This document shows positions 1 through 9,427 of a DNA stretch of 64,000 nucleotides, piece after piece. Both the position numbers and the translations under genes were made by a program. The notes beneath the pieces were generated by a model. It saw only the letters and a list, made by a program, of their open reading frames with translations, did not search any database and was not told where the DNA came from. The stretch covers positions 11,292 to 75,291 of the forward strand of contig JAKUCV010000249.1 in assembly GCA_028386065.3 (NCBI GenBank), read 5' to 3'. Source of the stretch: Turnera subulata (Eukaryota > Streptophyta > Magnoliopsida > Malpighiales > Passifloraceae). Numbering within the stretch: the first letter of the stretch is position 1; every line of letters starts with the position of its first letter.

Positions 1-945
1 TGTAGCGGCAGGAGCTGGAGGAGTGGGTGCTGGAAGAGCTAGTAGTGGAGGAACTTCTTCTTGTGCAGGCCTCGGGGCTTCCTCGGATGGGTTCGTGTGA
101 AAAGTGGCATCGTTAATTGCCCAAAGCTTGGTGTGAGGAGTTTGAGTTCCGTCAAAGGGAGTCAGTCTTGCACTCAAACAAATATCCACAACCAGAAAGG
201 CATAGGGAAGAGGATGGTTGTTAGAAGTGTGCTCGGCCATGTGCTGGAGCACAAAGCGTGCCCAATTGATTGGAGCTCCGTGAATAATGGCGTGCAGAAA
301 TTTTTCGTCCTCAATCGTGAAGTTGGTGTGATTACTAGCTCTGGGTTTGATCACCCGAGTAAGCAAATAGAAAAGCACTCTATACTCCGGGTTGATTGAG
401 TGAATAGTTGGCCGATTGGAGCGATTACGGCGCACTTCAGTGAAGCCGAGATCAGACAACAGCTGGGTTTCATAGAGAGTAAGGAAATGATCACCTCCAT
501 AAGGGACGATGTCATCGCCCTTGACAGGTAGGCCTGCAATCTGTCCGAACTGCTCCAATGTTACCTGAAAGCGTCTCCCATTGACGCTGGCAGAGAGGAC
601 ATCACCGTCACGGTAAAGGGTTGTGTAGAAGGCGCGGATGAAGTCCGGATTGAAATGATATTGCTTCCGCGTCACAAAGTCCCAGAGACGGGATTCCCGT
701 AAGTGACGTTCAAGGTTAGCAAATTGCTTCTTCTGGGGGTAATCTTCTGGAAGATACTGAGGAGAAGCGATGGCTCGAGTTGCGTAGAAGGATTTGTAGT
801 GTGTAAGCTCATCTTTGGAACTAAACCAAATTTCTGAATTGGGCATAGAGTATTTGTGAGGAGCACTTGAGGATCCACCCTTTTTCTTGGTTTGATGTTC
901 ATGAGCAACTTGTTTGCCCTTAGAACGACGTTTGTCACCAGCCAT
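1..945 (-). CDS. Putative plant transposon protein (PF20167-type), N-terminal part, cut by window edge
   Basis: An uninterrupted reading frame of 315 codons runs from an ATG at 943-945 off the left edge without a stop. The start fits a TATA box about 115 bp upstream. Residues 1-30 are basic and low-complexity (MAGDKRRSKGKQ). The middle has the pattern of this plant family: a tract resembling NPDFIRAFYTTL, a VNGRRFQVTLEQFGQIAGLP block, and a later block around INWARFVLQHM. The end visible here is Pro/Ala/Glu rich. These proteins sit in plant LTR elements and their biochemical role is unknown. The frame has no stop or shift, unlike nearly every other coding trace in the window, so the copy is young or conserved. 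The family call is from pattern memory, not a search. Confidence 0.72.
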   Translation of the reverse strand, partial: MAGDKRRSKGKQVAHEHQTKKKGGSSSAPHKYSMPNSEIWFSSKDELTHYKSFYATRAIASPQYLPEDYPQKKQFANLERHLRESRLWDFVTRKQYHFNPDFIRAFYTTLYRDGDVLSASVNGRRFQVTLEQFGQIAGLPVKGDDIVPYGGDHFLTLYETQLLSDLGFTEVRRNRSNRPTIHSINPEYRVLFYLLTRVIKPRASNHTNFTIEDEKFLHAIIHGAPINWARFVLQHMAEHTSNNHPLPYAFLVVDICLSARLTPFDGTQTPHTKLWAINDATFHTNPSEEAPRPAQEEVPPLLALPAPTPPAPAAT

Positions 946-1056
946 TATAGAAGGAAGAAATGAAAGGAAATTTGTTGTTTGTGTTTTTAAAGGGATGAAT
1001 GGAGATGGTAATGATTGTTCAGAAGTTTACAGAGTGAGGAGTAAAAAGAGAAGCAT

Positions 1057-1070
1057 GGTTTATATAGTAA
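1057..1070 (-). promoter_or_regulatory. TATA box of the PF20167-type gene
   Basis: The minus strand reads TTACTATATAAACC about 115 bp upstream of the ATG at 945, a normal plant distance for a TATA box with a short 5' UTR. The nearest AACATCGATGTT copy of the upstream array begins about 75 bp further upstream. Confidence 0.6.
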
Positions 1071-1143
1071 GGCTCAGAAAAGTAGCCGTGGGGTAGCCGT
1101 TGCAATGCTCCAACGGCTATATTTTTTTGAAAAATATCTGTTA

Positions 1144-1669
1144 AACATCGATGTTGGCCTATGAAAAATCGATGTTTGCTGATGCTTGGTCAGCGAAACA
1201 TCGATGTTTTGCAAATAACATCGATGTTTTCAACGGTTGGCCGAAAAACCTGCATAGCTCAACGGCTATATTTTTGTACCTGCAACGGTTCAAACATCGA
1301 TGTTTTTAGAGGCAACATCGATGTTTTATGTACTCTGCCCAATTCCATGTTTAATCAAAAGGGTCAAACATCGATGTTGGTCCTCAAAACATCGATGTTT
1401 TAGGCCTTCGGAAATTTAAAGAAATTAAGAGAAATAGTGCAAGCATCAATGAGTTTTGAAGACTTACCTGAACATCGATGTTGTGATACTCAACATTGAT
1501 GTTATTACATTTTGACTGATGGCTTGATTGTTCTCTGGATGAAACATGATTATTCTTTGGATTAAACATCGATGTTGGCCTTTGAACATCGATGTTTTCC
1601 GGCCATTGGTCTAATTGCTTCAATCTGAATTGTTCAAGCATCGATGTGGATGGTAACAACATCGATGTT
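1144..1669. repeat. Array of paired AACATCGATGTT palindromes (seven pairs)
   Basis: The 12-bp perfect palindrome AACATCGATGTT or a one- to two-base variant occurs 14 times, arranged as pairs starting at 1144/1165, 1197/1217, 1293/1314, 1367/1388, 1471/1492, 1565/1585 and 1637/1658. Spacing inside every pair is 20 or 21 bp. It lies just upstream of the TATA box of the PF20167-type gene. The apparent reading frames here only translate the repeat (NIDV and TSMF words). Confidence 0.9.
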
Positions 1670-1679
1670 GTTGGTTTAC

Positions 1680-1790
1680 CAGATTTTTGTTCCCCCTGTC
1701 TTTTGGCCTTAGTGAGGGGTCCCTGCCAAACATAGTTAGACCAGTCTCAGGTCCTCAAGTTAGCAAAGATAATACACTAGTTTTAGTAAG
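1680..1790 (-). repeat. Short segment shared with 3331-3415
   Basis: Both places hold, next to AACATCGATGTT copies, a similar stretch: a TTCCCCCT block, then TTAGT(A/G)AGGGG, a CCTGC block and a CTCAAGT(T/C)AG block. It is a diverged piece of one repeat family. Its minus-strand form contains a purine block (AGGGGGAA) resembling a polypurine tract, so it may be the end of an LTR element, but no matching LTR was found beside it. Confidence 0.4.
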
Positions 1791-2233
1791 ATAACACATG
1801 TGTGACAATTTTAAGATTAGTACGATGGCCTCTGCCTCCAAGAATTATTTTCTTGGATTTCTATCGTCCCGGAATGAGGAGGTATCTCCTTGTTGTAAGT
1901 ATACCGGCTCAAGAAAATTTCTTGTCAGTTGGACTTTGGGTGCCTTTGATGCCCAAACTAATCAGACTGTGAGTCCCGTCATGAATCAATAATGCAAGTT
2001 AGGCCAGGATTTTCAACAAAGCAGATGCTTAATTATCTGAAAATTGGATGTTAGTAATAAATGAATTGGCAAGTGTCTCAAAAAGAAGAGTCTTGAAAAT
2101 CGGAGCAGTTTGGAGGGACCTTTGTCTGAAGATTTTTCAAAGATGGGTAGGGGTCACCTCCGAAACAAGCTCGGGACATTCCAGAATTTGGTAGGGGTCA
2201 CCTTCTGAGAGAAGAAGCAATATAGTTGTGTTT

Positions 2234-2243
2234 CTATAAATAG
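2234..2243 (+). promoter_or_regulatory. TATA box of a small transcription unit
   Basis: CTATAAATAG lies about 90 bp upstream of an ATG at 2330. The leader between them ends in a long A tract. Upstream, a GGTAGGGGTCACCT element occurs twice within about 70 bp (near 2140 and 2190), as in a strong compact promoter. The rest of 1790-2230 shows nothing recognisable. Confidence 0.45.
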
Positions 2244-2329
2244 GCATACGATATAGCTCATTAGACATAGAAAATTATAAACCAATTTCTGAAAGAGAGT
2301 TAAAAAAAATCAAAAGCAAAAAAAAAAAA

Positions 2330-3012
2330 ATGCCTTCCCCTTCCACTGTATTTTTTGTTGAGGGTGCAGCTGTAGGTAGGAGAAACCGATTAGCCTATAG
2401 TATTGTAAGTGAGCCGCCTGAGGAGCTGCCTATTGAACTAGGTAGAATGCCTTGCTTAGTATTTGTTGATGAGCTCTACTCCTCTAGATTTTTTTGACAC
2501 CCATGGAAGAGACTGTTTTTCTTGAGAGTCAAAGCCCACTTAGAACATCCTTCTATGGTACCGCCAATGCCACCATGTTCTTCATATCTAAAAGACTTGA
2601 AAGTTTTCAACTGGAGTCTACCCTTCAAACCTTAGAACAAGGAAGTTATTACCGTCTATCAATGACTGCTCAGAGTGCTGCACAGGCCCCTGGCTTACAA
2701 CCGACGTGGCCAAAGGTTCACCTGCTAGTGTGGAATTGCAGAGGAATCACGAGGCGCTCTGAAGACTTTGCAAGAATGTTGAGAGACTTGAAGAACCAGT
2801 ACAAGCCGAACATGGTGCTGCTCACCGAGACATTATGGCAACCGGGCGAAAACCATAGGGACATCCCTCTCCGTTTTCCATCAGTGAACCGGTTTGAAAT
2901 CCCTAGCCAGAATAACACGGGTGGAATGTGGTTTGCATGGAGCGATAGTGTGAGGGTTAATGTAGTCAGTGACCCCAATAGCTTCTCTGTAACTACTGTA
3001 CCAAATCGTTAG
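2330..3012 (+). pseudogene. Unrecognised ORF, frameshifted, fused in frame to a LINE endonuclease fragment
   Basis: From the ATG at 2330 a frame of 55 codons stops at 2495-2497, straight after a run of seven T. The +2 frame opens across the same T run and continues to 3012, so one lost or gained T in that run is the simplest break. The first about 115 residues (MPSPSTVFFVEGAAV...) match nothing I recognise. From about 2725 the same frame reads as the start of a plant L1 endonuclease domain: VWNCRG, then LLTETLW, then GGMWFAW, which correspond to the WNxRG and ETK motifs of the family. The endonuclease is cut off after about 95 residues. A polyadenylation signal follows at 3081. A remnant of an endogenous pararetrovirus or of a captured gene is possible but unsupported. 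Confidence 0.45.
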
Positions 3013-3080
3013 GAGCTAGATTATGATAATTGTAATATGTGTGTTTTAAGTTTCAGTGGCTGTACTCAATCTTTATAATC

Positions 3081-3086
3081 AATAAA
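3081..3086 (+). terminator. AATAAA polyadenylation signal
   Basis: AATAAA about 70 bp after the stop at 3012, preceded by T-rich and TGTGT sequence typical of plant far-upstream elements. Together with the TATA box at 2234 it outlines a compact unit of about 850 bp. Confidence 0.4.
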
Positions 3087-3289
3087 AGTATTTATGTTTT
3101 CAGCATGTGAATGACATAAAATTCTTCCATGTGAGTGTTCATCAAACAAGCTGGTGTTTCAATTTGATCAATTGTGCACTAACTACATGCTTAACATGAA
3201 TTGAAAGAAAACTGAATATTCTTCCTGAAACATTTAGTCATGAGCATGCAAGATTGAGTGATAAGTGCAAAATCGGACCAGAAGATGAC

Positions 3290-3321
3290 AACATCGATGT
3301 TTACTAAACAACATCGATGTT
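3290..3321. repeat. One AACATCGATGTT pair downstream of the copia element
   Basis: Two perfect copies of the palindrome start 20 bp apart (3290 and 3310). They sit beyond the 3' end of the copia coding region, next to the segment shared with 1680-1790. Confidence 0.8.
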
Positions 3322-3443
3322 CCATATTATGATTCCCCCTAGCTTGTTGCTTTTAGTAAGGGGAGTACCTGCAAAACAAAATTAGGGGAGCCTCCGACGC
3401 TCAAGTCAGTAATGTTAAATAAAATATATAAAGAATGCATAGA

Positions 3444-4340
3444 TTACATTAAGGTAGAGTCAAGTATGCCAAGTTCAGTTCGAATTCGAAAGTATGACTC
3501 TTTGTCTAAGGGTTTTGTGAAGATGTCAGCTAGTTGAGATTTTGTTTCAACAAATTCAATAGTTACATCTCCTTTAGATACATGGTGCCTAATGAAGTGA
3601 TGCCTAATATCTATATGTTTTGTTCTAGAATGAAGAACAGGGTTCTTCGTCAAGCTTATGGCACTTGTGTTATCACATTTAAGAGGCACATGACTAAGGC
3701 TTAGAACATAATCTTTTAGTTGTTGTTTCATCCAAAGAATTTGTGCACAACAACTTCCAGCGGCATTGTATTCCGCTTCGGTGGTAGACAATGCAACACT
3801 AGCTTGTTTCTTGCTAAACCATGAGACTAAGGAGCTACCTAGCAAATGACATGTTCCACTAGTGCTTTTTCGGTCTAATTTGCTGCCTGCAAAATCAGAG
3901 TCGGAATAACCTACAAGATGATGTGTAGTGCCTTTTGGATACCATAAGCCAACATTTATTGTGCCTACAAGGTATTTCATTATTCGTTTTATAGCCTTAA
4001 GATGAGACTCTTTAGGACAAGATTGAAACCTTGCACATAAGCAAACACTAAACATGATATCCGCCCTACTTGCCGTAAGGTAAAGAAGTGATCCGATCAT
4101 ACCTCGATATTTCTTAATGTCAACTTCAATACCTTTCTCATCTTTGTCTAAATGTATGGAAGTGCTCATTGGTGTGGCCATTTGCTTGGAGTTGTCCATT
4201 TCAAAGCGTTTGAGCAACTCCTTGCAATACTTGGAATGGGAGATGAATGTTCCTTCCTTCATTTGTTTGACTTGTAAACCGAGGAAAAATGTCAACTCAC
4301 CCATCATGGACATCTCAAACTCAACCGCGGTTGATATCAC
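3444..4340 (-). pseudogene. Copia reverse transcriptase C-terminus and RNase H
   Basis: The frame starts abruptly in the RT thumb region (EFEMSMMGELTFFLGLQVKQ is a hallmark block) and continues through the connection (GMIGSLLYLTASRADI) into RNase H, with GYSDSDFAG, STSGT, STTEAEY and the TKHIDIRHHFIR block before the usual ELGI ending. The whole palm, including the YVDD box expected upstream, is absent: the sequence passes from the integrase C-terminal linker (near 4340) directly to the thumb, a deletion of roughly 250 residues. Without the palm no DNA synthesis is possible. Confidence 0.88.
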
Positions 4341-4977
4341 CTATTACCGTGTCAAGGGGATGGTCTTTGGACTCTCGCCATGCTCTAGGCAACTCTTGGT
4401 TGATATCAACCGTTGTTTCTTGCATGTCTTCTTCTTCCTCATCATCCAATGACATCTTCTCAAGTGTACCTACAAGATCATCACAGAAATCCTTTCTCGC
4501 CGAGCGAGTATTATTCTCTACAAATACAATATGAGGGGACTCCTCAACACTTAAGGTTCGTTTGTTAAAAACTCTATACGCTTTGCTGCGCAATGAATAG
4601 CCTAGAAAGATGCATTCATCAGATTTTGCATCAAATTTTCCCAAATTGTCTTTTCCATTATTATGCACAAAACATTTGCAGCCAAAGACTCTAAGATGGG
4701 AAATGTTTGGCTTTCTTCCCTTGTATAATTCATAGGGCGTTTTCATGAGCAATGGCCTAATAATTGCTCGGTTCAACACGTAGCAAGCCGTACTCACTGC
4801 ATCAGCCCAGAAATACTTGGGAATGTTAGCCTCATTGAGCATAGTTCTTGCCATTTTCTCAAGACACCGATTTTTGCGTTCAATAATGCCATTTTGTTGT
4901 GGTGTCCGAGGGGCTGAGAAATTGTGCTCAATGCCATGTTTATCACAAAAAACTGAAAAATGATTGTTTTCAAATTC
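4321..4977 (-). pseudogene. Copia integrase core and C-terminal part
   Basis: Continues the integrase after an in-frame TGA at 4978-4980. It contains the catalytic Glu in QQNGIIERKNR, then the FWADAVSTACYVLNR and PYELYKG blocks and the GKDNLGKFDAKSDECIFLGY block typical of copia integrases, followed by an acidic linker. The frame ends at 4321 at the edge of the RT deletion. Confidence 0.85.
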
Positions 4978-5790
4978 TCATCCATGATCACTTCTAATGC
5001 AAGCAATTAAACAACCTTTTTCATTTTGAACTTTCTTAAGAAAGCTCTTGAATGTATCAATTGCTTCACTTTTATGAGTAAGGAATAAAGTCCAAGTGAA
5101 TCTAGTATAATCATCCACAATAACAAAAGCATAATAGTTCCCTCCAAAACTTTTAATTTGTGAGGGACCAAAGAGATCCATGTGCAAAAGTTGAAGTGGT
5201 CTAGATGTTGAGACAACGTTTTTAGAATGAAACGAAGCTCGCACTTGCTTCCCCTTTTGACATGCATCACATATGGAATCCTTCTCAAATTTAATTTTTG
5301 GAATGCCAACTACTAAGTCTTGATTAACTAGTTTGTTTATCATTTTCATATTAACATGACCTACTCTACGATGCCATAACCACTTATCATCTTCTTTGCT
5401 CATTAGACATTTTGAAAATTTTGATGAAGACTCTTCTAAGTTAACCATATAAATATTGTCAATTCTATCACCTTGTAGAATGATCTTATTATCACTAAGA
5501 CGTTCTGCGGTGCATGACTTGGAATCAAAAATCACACGATTCCCCTTATCACATAATTGACTTATGCTTAAGAGATTGTGTTTAAGACCTTTAACAAGCA
5601 AGACATTATCAATGGAGGAAGACTCATCTTTGCCAACCGAGCCAATGCCGATGATCTTTCCTTTGTTGTTGTCTCCAAAGACAATGTTTCCTGCATTTGA
5701 TGGCTTTATTTGCAAAAATTTGGATGCTTCTCCGGTCATGTGCTTAGAGCATCCGCTATCAAGGTACCAAAGTACACTTGATGCCTTCAA
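4978..5790 (-). pseudogene. Copia protease and integrase N-terminal half
   Basis: The aspartic protease signature WYLDSGCSKHMTG is near residue 10. It is followed by the GAG-pre-integrase zinc-binding region (HRRVGH ... CDACQKGK, an HHCC arrangement) and the integrase core with the first Asp in LLHMDLFGP and the second in IRSDHG. The frame is cut there by TGA, most simply a C-to-T change in a CGA codon. It lies in a different frame from gag, about 20 bp after the gag stop, so protease access would have needed recoding or the junction is damaged. Confidence 0.87.
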
Positions 5791-5809
5791 GCATACCTAC
5801 AACATCAAA

Positions 5810-7573
5810 TCAATGAGATTTAGGTACCCAAATCTTCTTGGGTCCTTGAGTGTTAGGTGCATAGTGGTTATGAGCTTCTTCTTGAGCCCAATGCCTATGC
5901 CTAGTGAAACAAACAGGAGCAATGTGTCCTATTCTATTACAATAATGACAAATGACATTTGGGTTATGCATTCTTCTAGGTTGATAGTAGTTACTATGTT
6001 TCCTATACTTATGCACATTACTCAATTTGTTTACCTTAGGTTGTACCTTAGGTTTCTTTGATTCAACTTTATATCTTTTAGGTTCATTTCTAAAACCTAT
6101 TCCATGCCTAGTAGATTGCAAGTTACCTAGCATAGAATTCAGATTTTTATGAGGAGTATTAAACTTCTTCAAGGTTGTTTCAAGTTGTTCAACTTGTTTC
6201 CTTAAAGGTATACATGACGAACATTCCTCTACACTCTTCTTTTCTAGCATCTTATTTTCATCCTTCAGCTTCCTATTTTCACATGCTAATTTTTCATTTT
6301 GTTTTTTTAAAGAGCCACAAGATACACATTCCTTAGGTGTGCCTAGAGTCTTATTTTCTTCCTTAAGATTCTTATTCTCATTAGACACATTTTCCATATT
6401 GTTTTCCAAAGTTATAACTTGTTTCTTTAAACTCTTATTAACTTTTGAAATAGAAATGAATTCACCATAAAGCTCATCAAATGCATTTTGTAACTCTTCA
6501 TATGAGACATTTTCATTTGGAGAAGTGGTACTTACCTCTTCCGGTTCTTCCCTTGCCATGAGACATAGGCTAGCCGTTTCTTCTTCATCGCTATCGGATG
6601 ATTCATCACCGGAATCGCCTCCCCATGAGATGTATGCCCTTTGCTTCTTGTAGGACTTCTTCTCCTTTCCCTCCTTTGCTTTGGGGCACTTGGGCTTGAT
6701 GTGCCCACTCTCTCCACACCCATAGCATTTGGGTGGTCCGGACATCTTTTTCCCTTTCTTTACAAATTCCTTCTTCATGAATTTGTTGAATTTGCGGATG
6801 CCAAGTCCGAGTTCCTGATCGTCATCGCTAGAGTCCGATTCAGTGAGCTCTTGCGTCTTGGAGGTGGAAGCTTTGAGAGCTATGTTCTTCTTCTTTGGTT
6901 CCTGCAAAGAGGGTTTAAGGATAGTACTTTCATAGGTTAGAAGATTACCTCTAAGACTGTCAATGGTTGTGTTCGATGTCCCGATGTTTTCATAGATTGC
7001 GTCGGCTTTTGAACGCCATTCGGGAGTGAGGCATCTAAGGACTTTTCTGACCAAGTCCTTGTCGGAGTAGACCTTCTTGAGAGCATGAAGGTTATTTACG
7101 ATTTTAGAGAATTGTTCGAACATCTCCTCTATTCCTTCGTTCTCCTTCATTCGAAAGAGTTCGTAATCTGCAGTGAGGGAGTCGATTTTGGCCTCTCGAA
7201 CTTGATCGGTTCCTTCATAGGTGAACTCCAGCTTATCCCACATTTCTTTTGCGGTTGTGCAGCAAGAGATTTTCCGGTAATCATCGGGGTTGACTGCAAA
7301 ATAGAGCATGTTGATTGATTTGGCATTGTTTTCAACAAATATAATGTCTGCAGCGTTGTACTCCTCCTCCGTCTTTGGCACTTGAATTTCACCAACTTTC
7401 TTCATCGGAATTTGCTCTCCAAACTTCATGATTCTCCAGAGAGCATAGTTGTAGGATTGGAGGAAAATTCTCATCCTCTCCTTCCAGTAGCTGTAATTAG
7501 TGCCATCAAAGAGCGGTGGACGAGTGGTTGATTGTCCTTCGAAGAGTCCTGCATAATTACTTGAAGAAGCCAT
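5810..7573 (-). CDS. Copia gag polyprotein, full length
   Basis: Intact 587-codon frame. It starts MASSSNYAGLFEGQ about 55 bp after the LTR, as in SIRE/Maximus gag. The N-terminal 200 residues carry the retrotransposon gag fold pattern (PPLFDGTNYSYWKERM, then EMWDKLEFTYEG). A first CCHC knuckle (CYGCGESGHIKPKC) is near residue 283. Residues 350-490 form long charged heptad-like coiled-coil stretches, with CVSC and CSSC pairs between them. A second knuckle (CHYCNRIGHIAPVC) is near residue 545. This is much longer than ordinary copia gag and typical of the SIRE group. It is the only complete element protein in the window and could still make capsid protein. Confidence 0.88.
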   Translation of the reverse strand: MASSSNYAGLFEGQSTTRPPLFDGTNYSYWKERMRIFLQSYNYALWRIMKFGEQIPMKKVGEIQVPKTEEEYNAADIIFVENNAKSINMLYFAVNPDDYRKISCCTTAKEMWDKLEFTYEGTDQVREAKIDSLTADYELFRMKENEGIEEMFEQFSKIVNNLHALKKVYSDKDLVRKVLRCLTPEWRSKADAIYENIGTSNTTIDSLRGNLLTYESTILKPSLQEPKKKNIALKASTSKTQELTESDSSDDDQELGLGIRKFNKFMKKEFVKKGKKMSGPPKCYGCGESGHIKPKCPKAKEGKEKKSYKKQRAYISWGGDSGDESSDSDEEETASLCLMAREEPEEVSTTSPNENVSYEELQNAFDELYGEFISISKVNKSLKKQVITLENNMENVSNENKNLKEENKTLGTPKECVSCGSLKKQNEKLACENRKLKDENKMLEKKSVEECSSCIPLRKQVEQLETTLKKFNTPHKNLNSMLGNLQSTRHGIGFRNEPKRYKVESKKPKVQPKVNKLSNVHKYRKHSNYYQPRRMHNPNVICHYCNRIGHIAPVCFTRHRHWAQEEAHNHYAPNTQGPKKIWVPKSH

Positions 7574-7610
7574 GGAAAGTTTCTCTCAAACGGTCAAGTT
7601 TTTCAGAGAG

Positions 7611-7627
7611 TTAGGCTCCGCTACCAA
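7611..7627 (-). other. Primer-binding site of the copia element
   Basis: Right after the LTR end the minus strand reads TTGGTAGCGGAGCC, a variant of the TGGTATCAGAGC site complementary to the 3' end of initiator tRNA-Met. The Tekay-like element at 49962 has nearly the same variant (TTGGTAGCGGAGC). Confidence 0.65.
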
Positions 7628-7628
7628 T

Positions 7629-9198
7629 TGTTAGAACAATAGCCCTACGCTAGAGGCGGGGTGAATAGCGTTTATCGGATTAAAACGAAATAAGCAGGAA
7701 ATAAATGCGGAATTAAAAAGATTGAAGGACACAAGCAATTTATCCTGGTTCACACACACACTACTTGTGTGGCTAATCCAGTCCTTCAAGAGACTCTCTT
7801 GAAGATTCCACTATCTACGTTAAGCTTACGGGTGCTTAACAAACCGTTTACAACCTAGGAATTCTAATCACAAAAATCCTAAACCTGAGAGTTCAAGTCA
7901 CATGAACCTCAACACTCTTGCCTGAAGATCCCTCACTTCAAGACTTCTCACACAAGAAGATATACCCTCTTCCTATGAATCTCAACAAGGGAACTAACCT
8001 CCCTTAAGGTGTATGAATACACAATTCAATCACTCAAACAAAGAACTCTCTCAAAGAGTAGATATGAGTTACAGAATTTAAGCTCTAAAAGGCAACTCTC
8101 AATCCTCCAAGGATATTGGCTCAATTAGGATTTGTAATGTATGTATGAATGAATAGCATGAATGTAGAGAGTTGATTAGTTGTGAATCAGAGCTGAAAAT
8201 GCTCAATTTGTAGCTCTGAAAAGTATATGGCCGTTTGGAATCCACTTAAGAAACACCCTTAAACAAAACATAGTGGGTGCTAAAAGTTGTCAGCAATAAC
8301 GGTCATAACATCGATGTTTAAAGGCTCAACATCGATGTTTTGTCCAGTAAATTTGAATTTTCGGACTAACGGTAACTAAAACATCGATGTTCTCAAACCC
8401 AACACTGATGTTATTTTGATTCTGTGTAAAAATCCTTTAAAGCTTCATATGAAGAACATCGATGTTTTAAAAACAACATCGATGTTATTTTGTTTCTGTG
8501 AAAAACGATTAAAGATGACCATTGAAGAACATCGATGTTATGGAATCCAACATCGATGTTTTGCTTATGTAAAGGATATTTTCAAATGCAACGGTCATGA
8601 GAACATCGATGTTTAGGAATCCAACATCGATGTTCTGAGTCTTCTGCCAATTTTTGGAAAATTTTTTGAAGGCAGGAACTTCGATGTTTGGATGGCAACA
8701 TCGATGTTATTTTGGCTCGGCAAAAACAAATTAAAACTGACCATTATGGAACATCGATGTTATGACTAATTTTAAACGCAACGGTCACTAGAACATCGAT
8801 GTTTAGGATTCCAACATCGATGCTATTAGCCTACTGCCTGTTTTGGAAATTTGTTGGAAGGCAGAACATCGATGTTTTAAAACATAACATCGATGTTATT
8901 GACACAGAAAAATAGTTTGATGTTTGAAATATGTTTATGTGATGCATGAGCAAATTTTATCTTATTTTGAGCCAATGTCCTAGAAGAGTTGAGTGTTATA
9001 CCTTGTACAATTTATGAATCTAACTCTTCTTTCTTGGCTCTTCAATTCTTGTGCTCTTTTACATTGATCCTCTCTTCTTGATTGGTTTCTTTTGCTTTGA
9101 GGATTGGTTTGACTTCATTTCAATTCATTTCTTTTTGCTTCCTGAATAGTTTGTCAATATCAAAACCTATAAGAAGCATGGAGGCAATAGTTCCAACA
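7629..9198 (-). mobile_element. Copia 5' LTR (about 1570 bp)
   Basis: The minus strand begins TGTTGGAACTATTG at 9198 and ends CTATTGTTCTAACA at 7629, giving TG...CA ends with longer imperfect terminal inverted repeats. The right half (U3) holds the AACATCGATGTT array at 8307-8897. A weak TATA-like CCATATAC (minus) near 8221-8232 lies about 80 bp downstream of the array. The left half is AT-rich R/U5 with CACACACAC/TGTGTG sequence near 7750. Confidence 0.82.
8307..8897. repeat. Tandem 72-76 bp units, each with a pair of AACATCGATGTT palindromes
   Basis: Pairs start at 8307/8328, 8379/8401, 8455/8475, 8528/8549, 8602/8623, 8677/8697, 8792/8813 and 8865/8886, plus a lone copy at 8750. Pair spacing is 20-22 bp and unit spacing is 72, 76, 73, 74, 75, 73 and 73 bp, with one 42-bp interval at the lone copy. 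Inside an LTR U3, so likely upstream promoter sequence. Confidence 0.9.
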
Positions 9199-9427
9199 GG
9201 ATAGTGTGATTTGGGTTGGATATTTATAGTTTAATGTGGGCCCACAAAGCTGACGTGTCAATTATTTAATTGACACGTCAGCATTTTCATTTCGGAAAAT
9301 TGTGGAAAAATGAAAAATGTCCCAAAAAATAACCACAAGGATGAAAAATGTCCATTTTGGAACACAAGGATGAAAAATGTTCAAACCCATAAACACAAGG
9401 ATCAAAAATATGATTGACCCAAATAAA
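9199..9427. other. Unassigned segment with a 34-bp near-perfect palindrome
   Basis: Between the copia LTR and the Athila-like LTR remnant. It contains the inverted repeat 9249-9282 (15-bp arms GCTGACGTGTCAATT, 4-nt loop) and then three or four copies of ACAAGGATGAAAAATGT at 9332-9410. It may be the end of a DNA transposon or another LTR. No coding sequence. Confidence 0.5.

Larger units (their letters stand above)
3444..9198 (-). mobile_element. Ty1-copia element, SIRE/Maximus-like, one LTR remaining
   Basis: Read on the minus strand: LTR (9198-7629), primer-binding site, long gag, protease, integrase, partial RT, RNase H. The long gag with two zinc knuckles and coiled-coil stretches and the copia domain order point to the SIRE/Maximus lineage. 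No second LTR is found to the left; sequence after the RNase H stop (3443 down to about 3100) is non-coding, with an AGGGGGAA tract and an AACATCGATGTT pair but no LTR start. The reverse transcriptase palm is deleted and frames are broken, so the copy is non-autonomous. Confidence 0.85.

Noticed and set aside
1161..1662. Open frames with repeated NIDV and TSMF words on both strands
   Set aside because: They only translate the AACATCGATGTT array. A palindromic repeat gives similar words on both strands. No coding signature.
2100..2330. Possible endogenous pararetrovirus promoter
   Set aside because: Repeated GGTAGGGGTCACCT and TATAAATAG are suggestive, but no viral protein can be recognised nearby, so not called.
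8416..8616. Short plus-strand frame in the copia LTR
   Set aside because: Same repeat translation inside an LTR.
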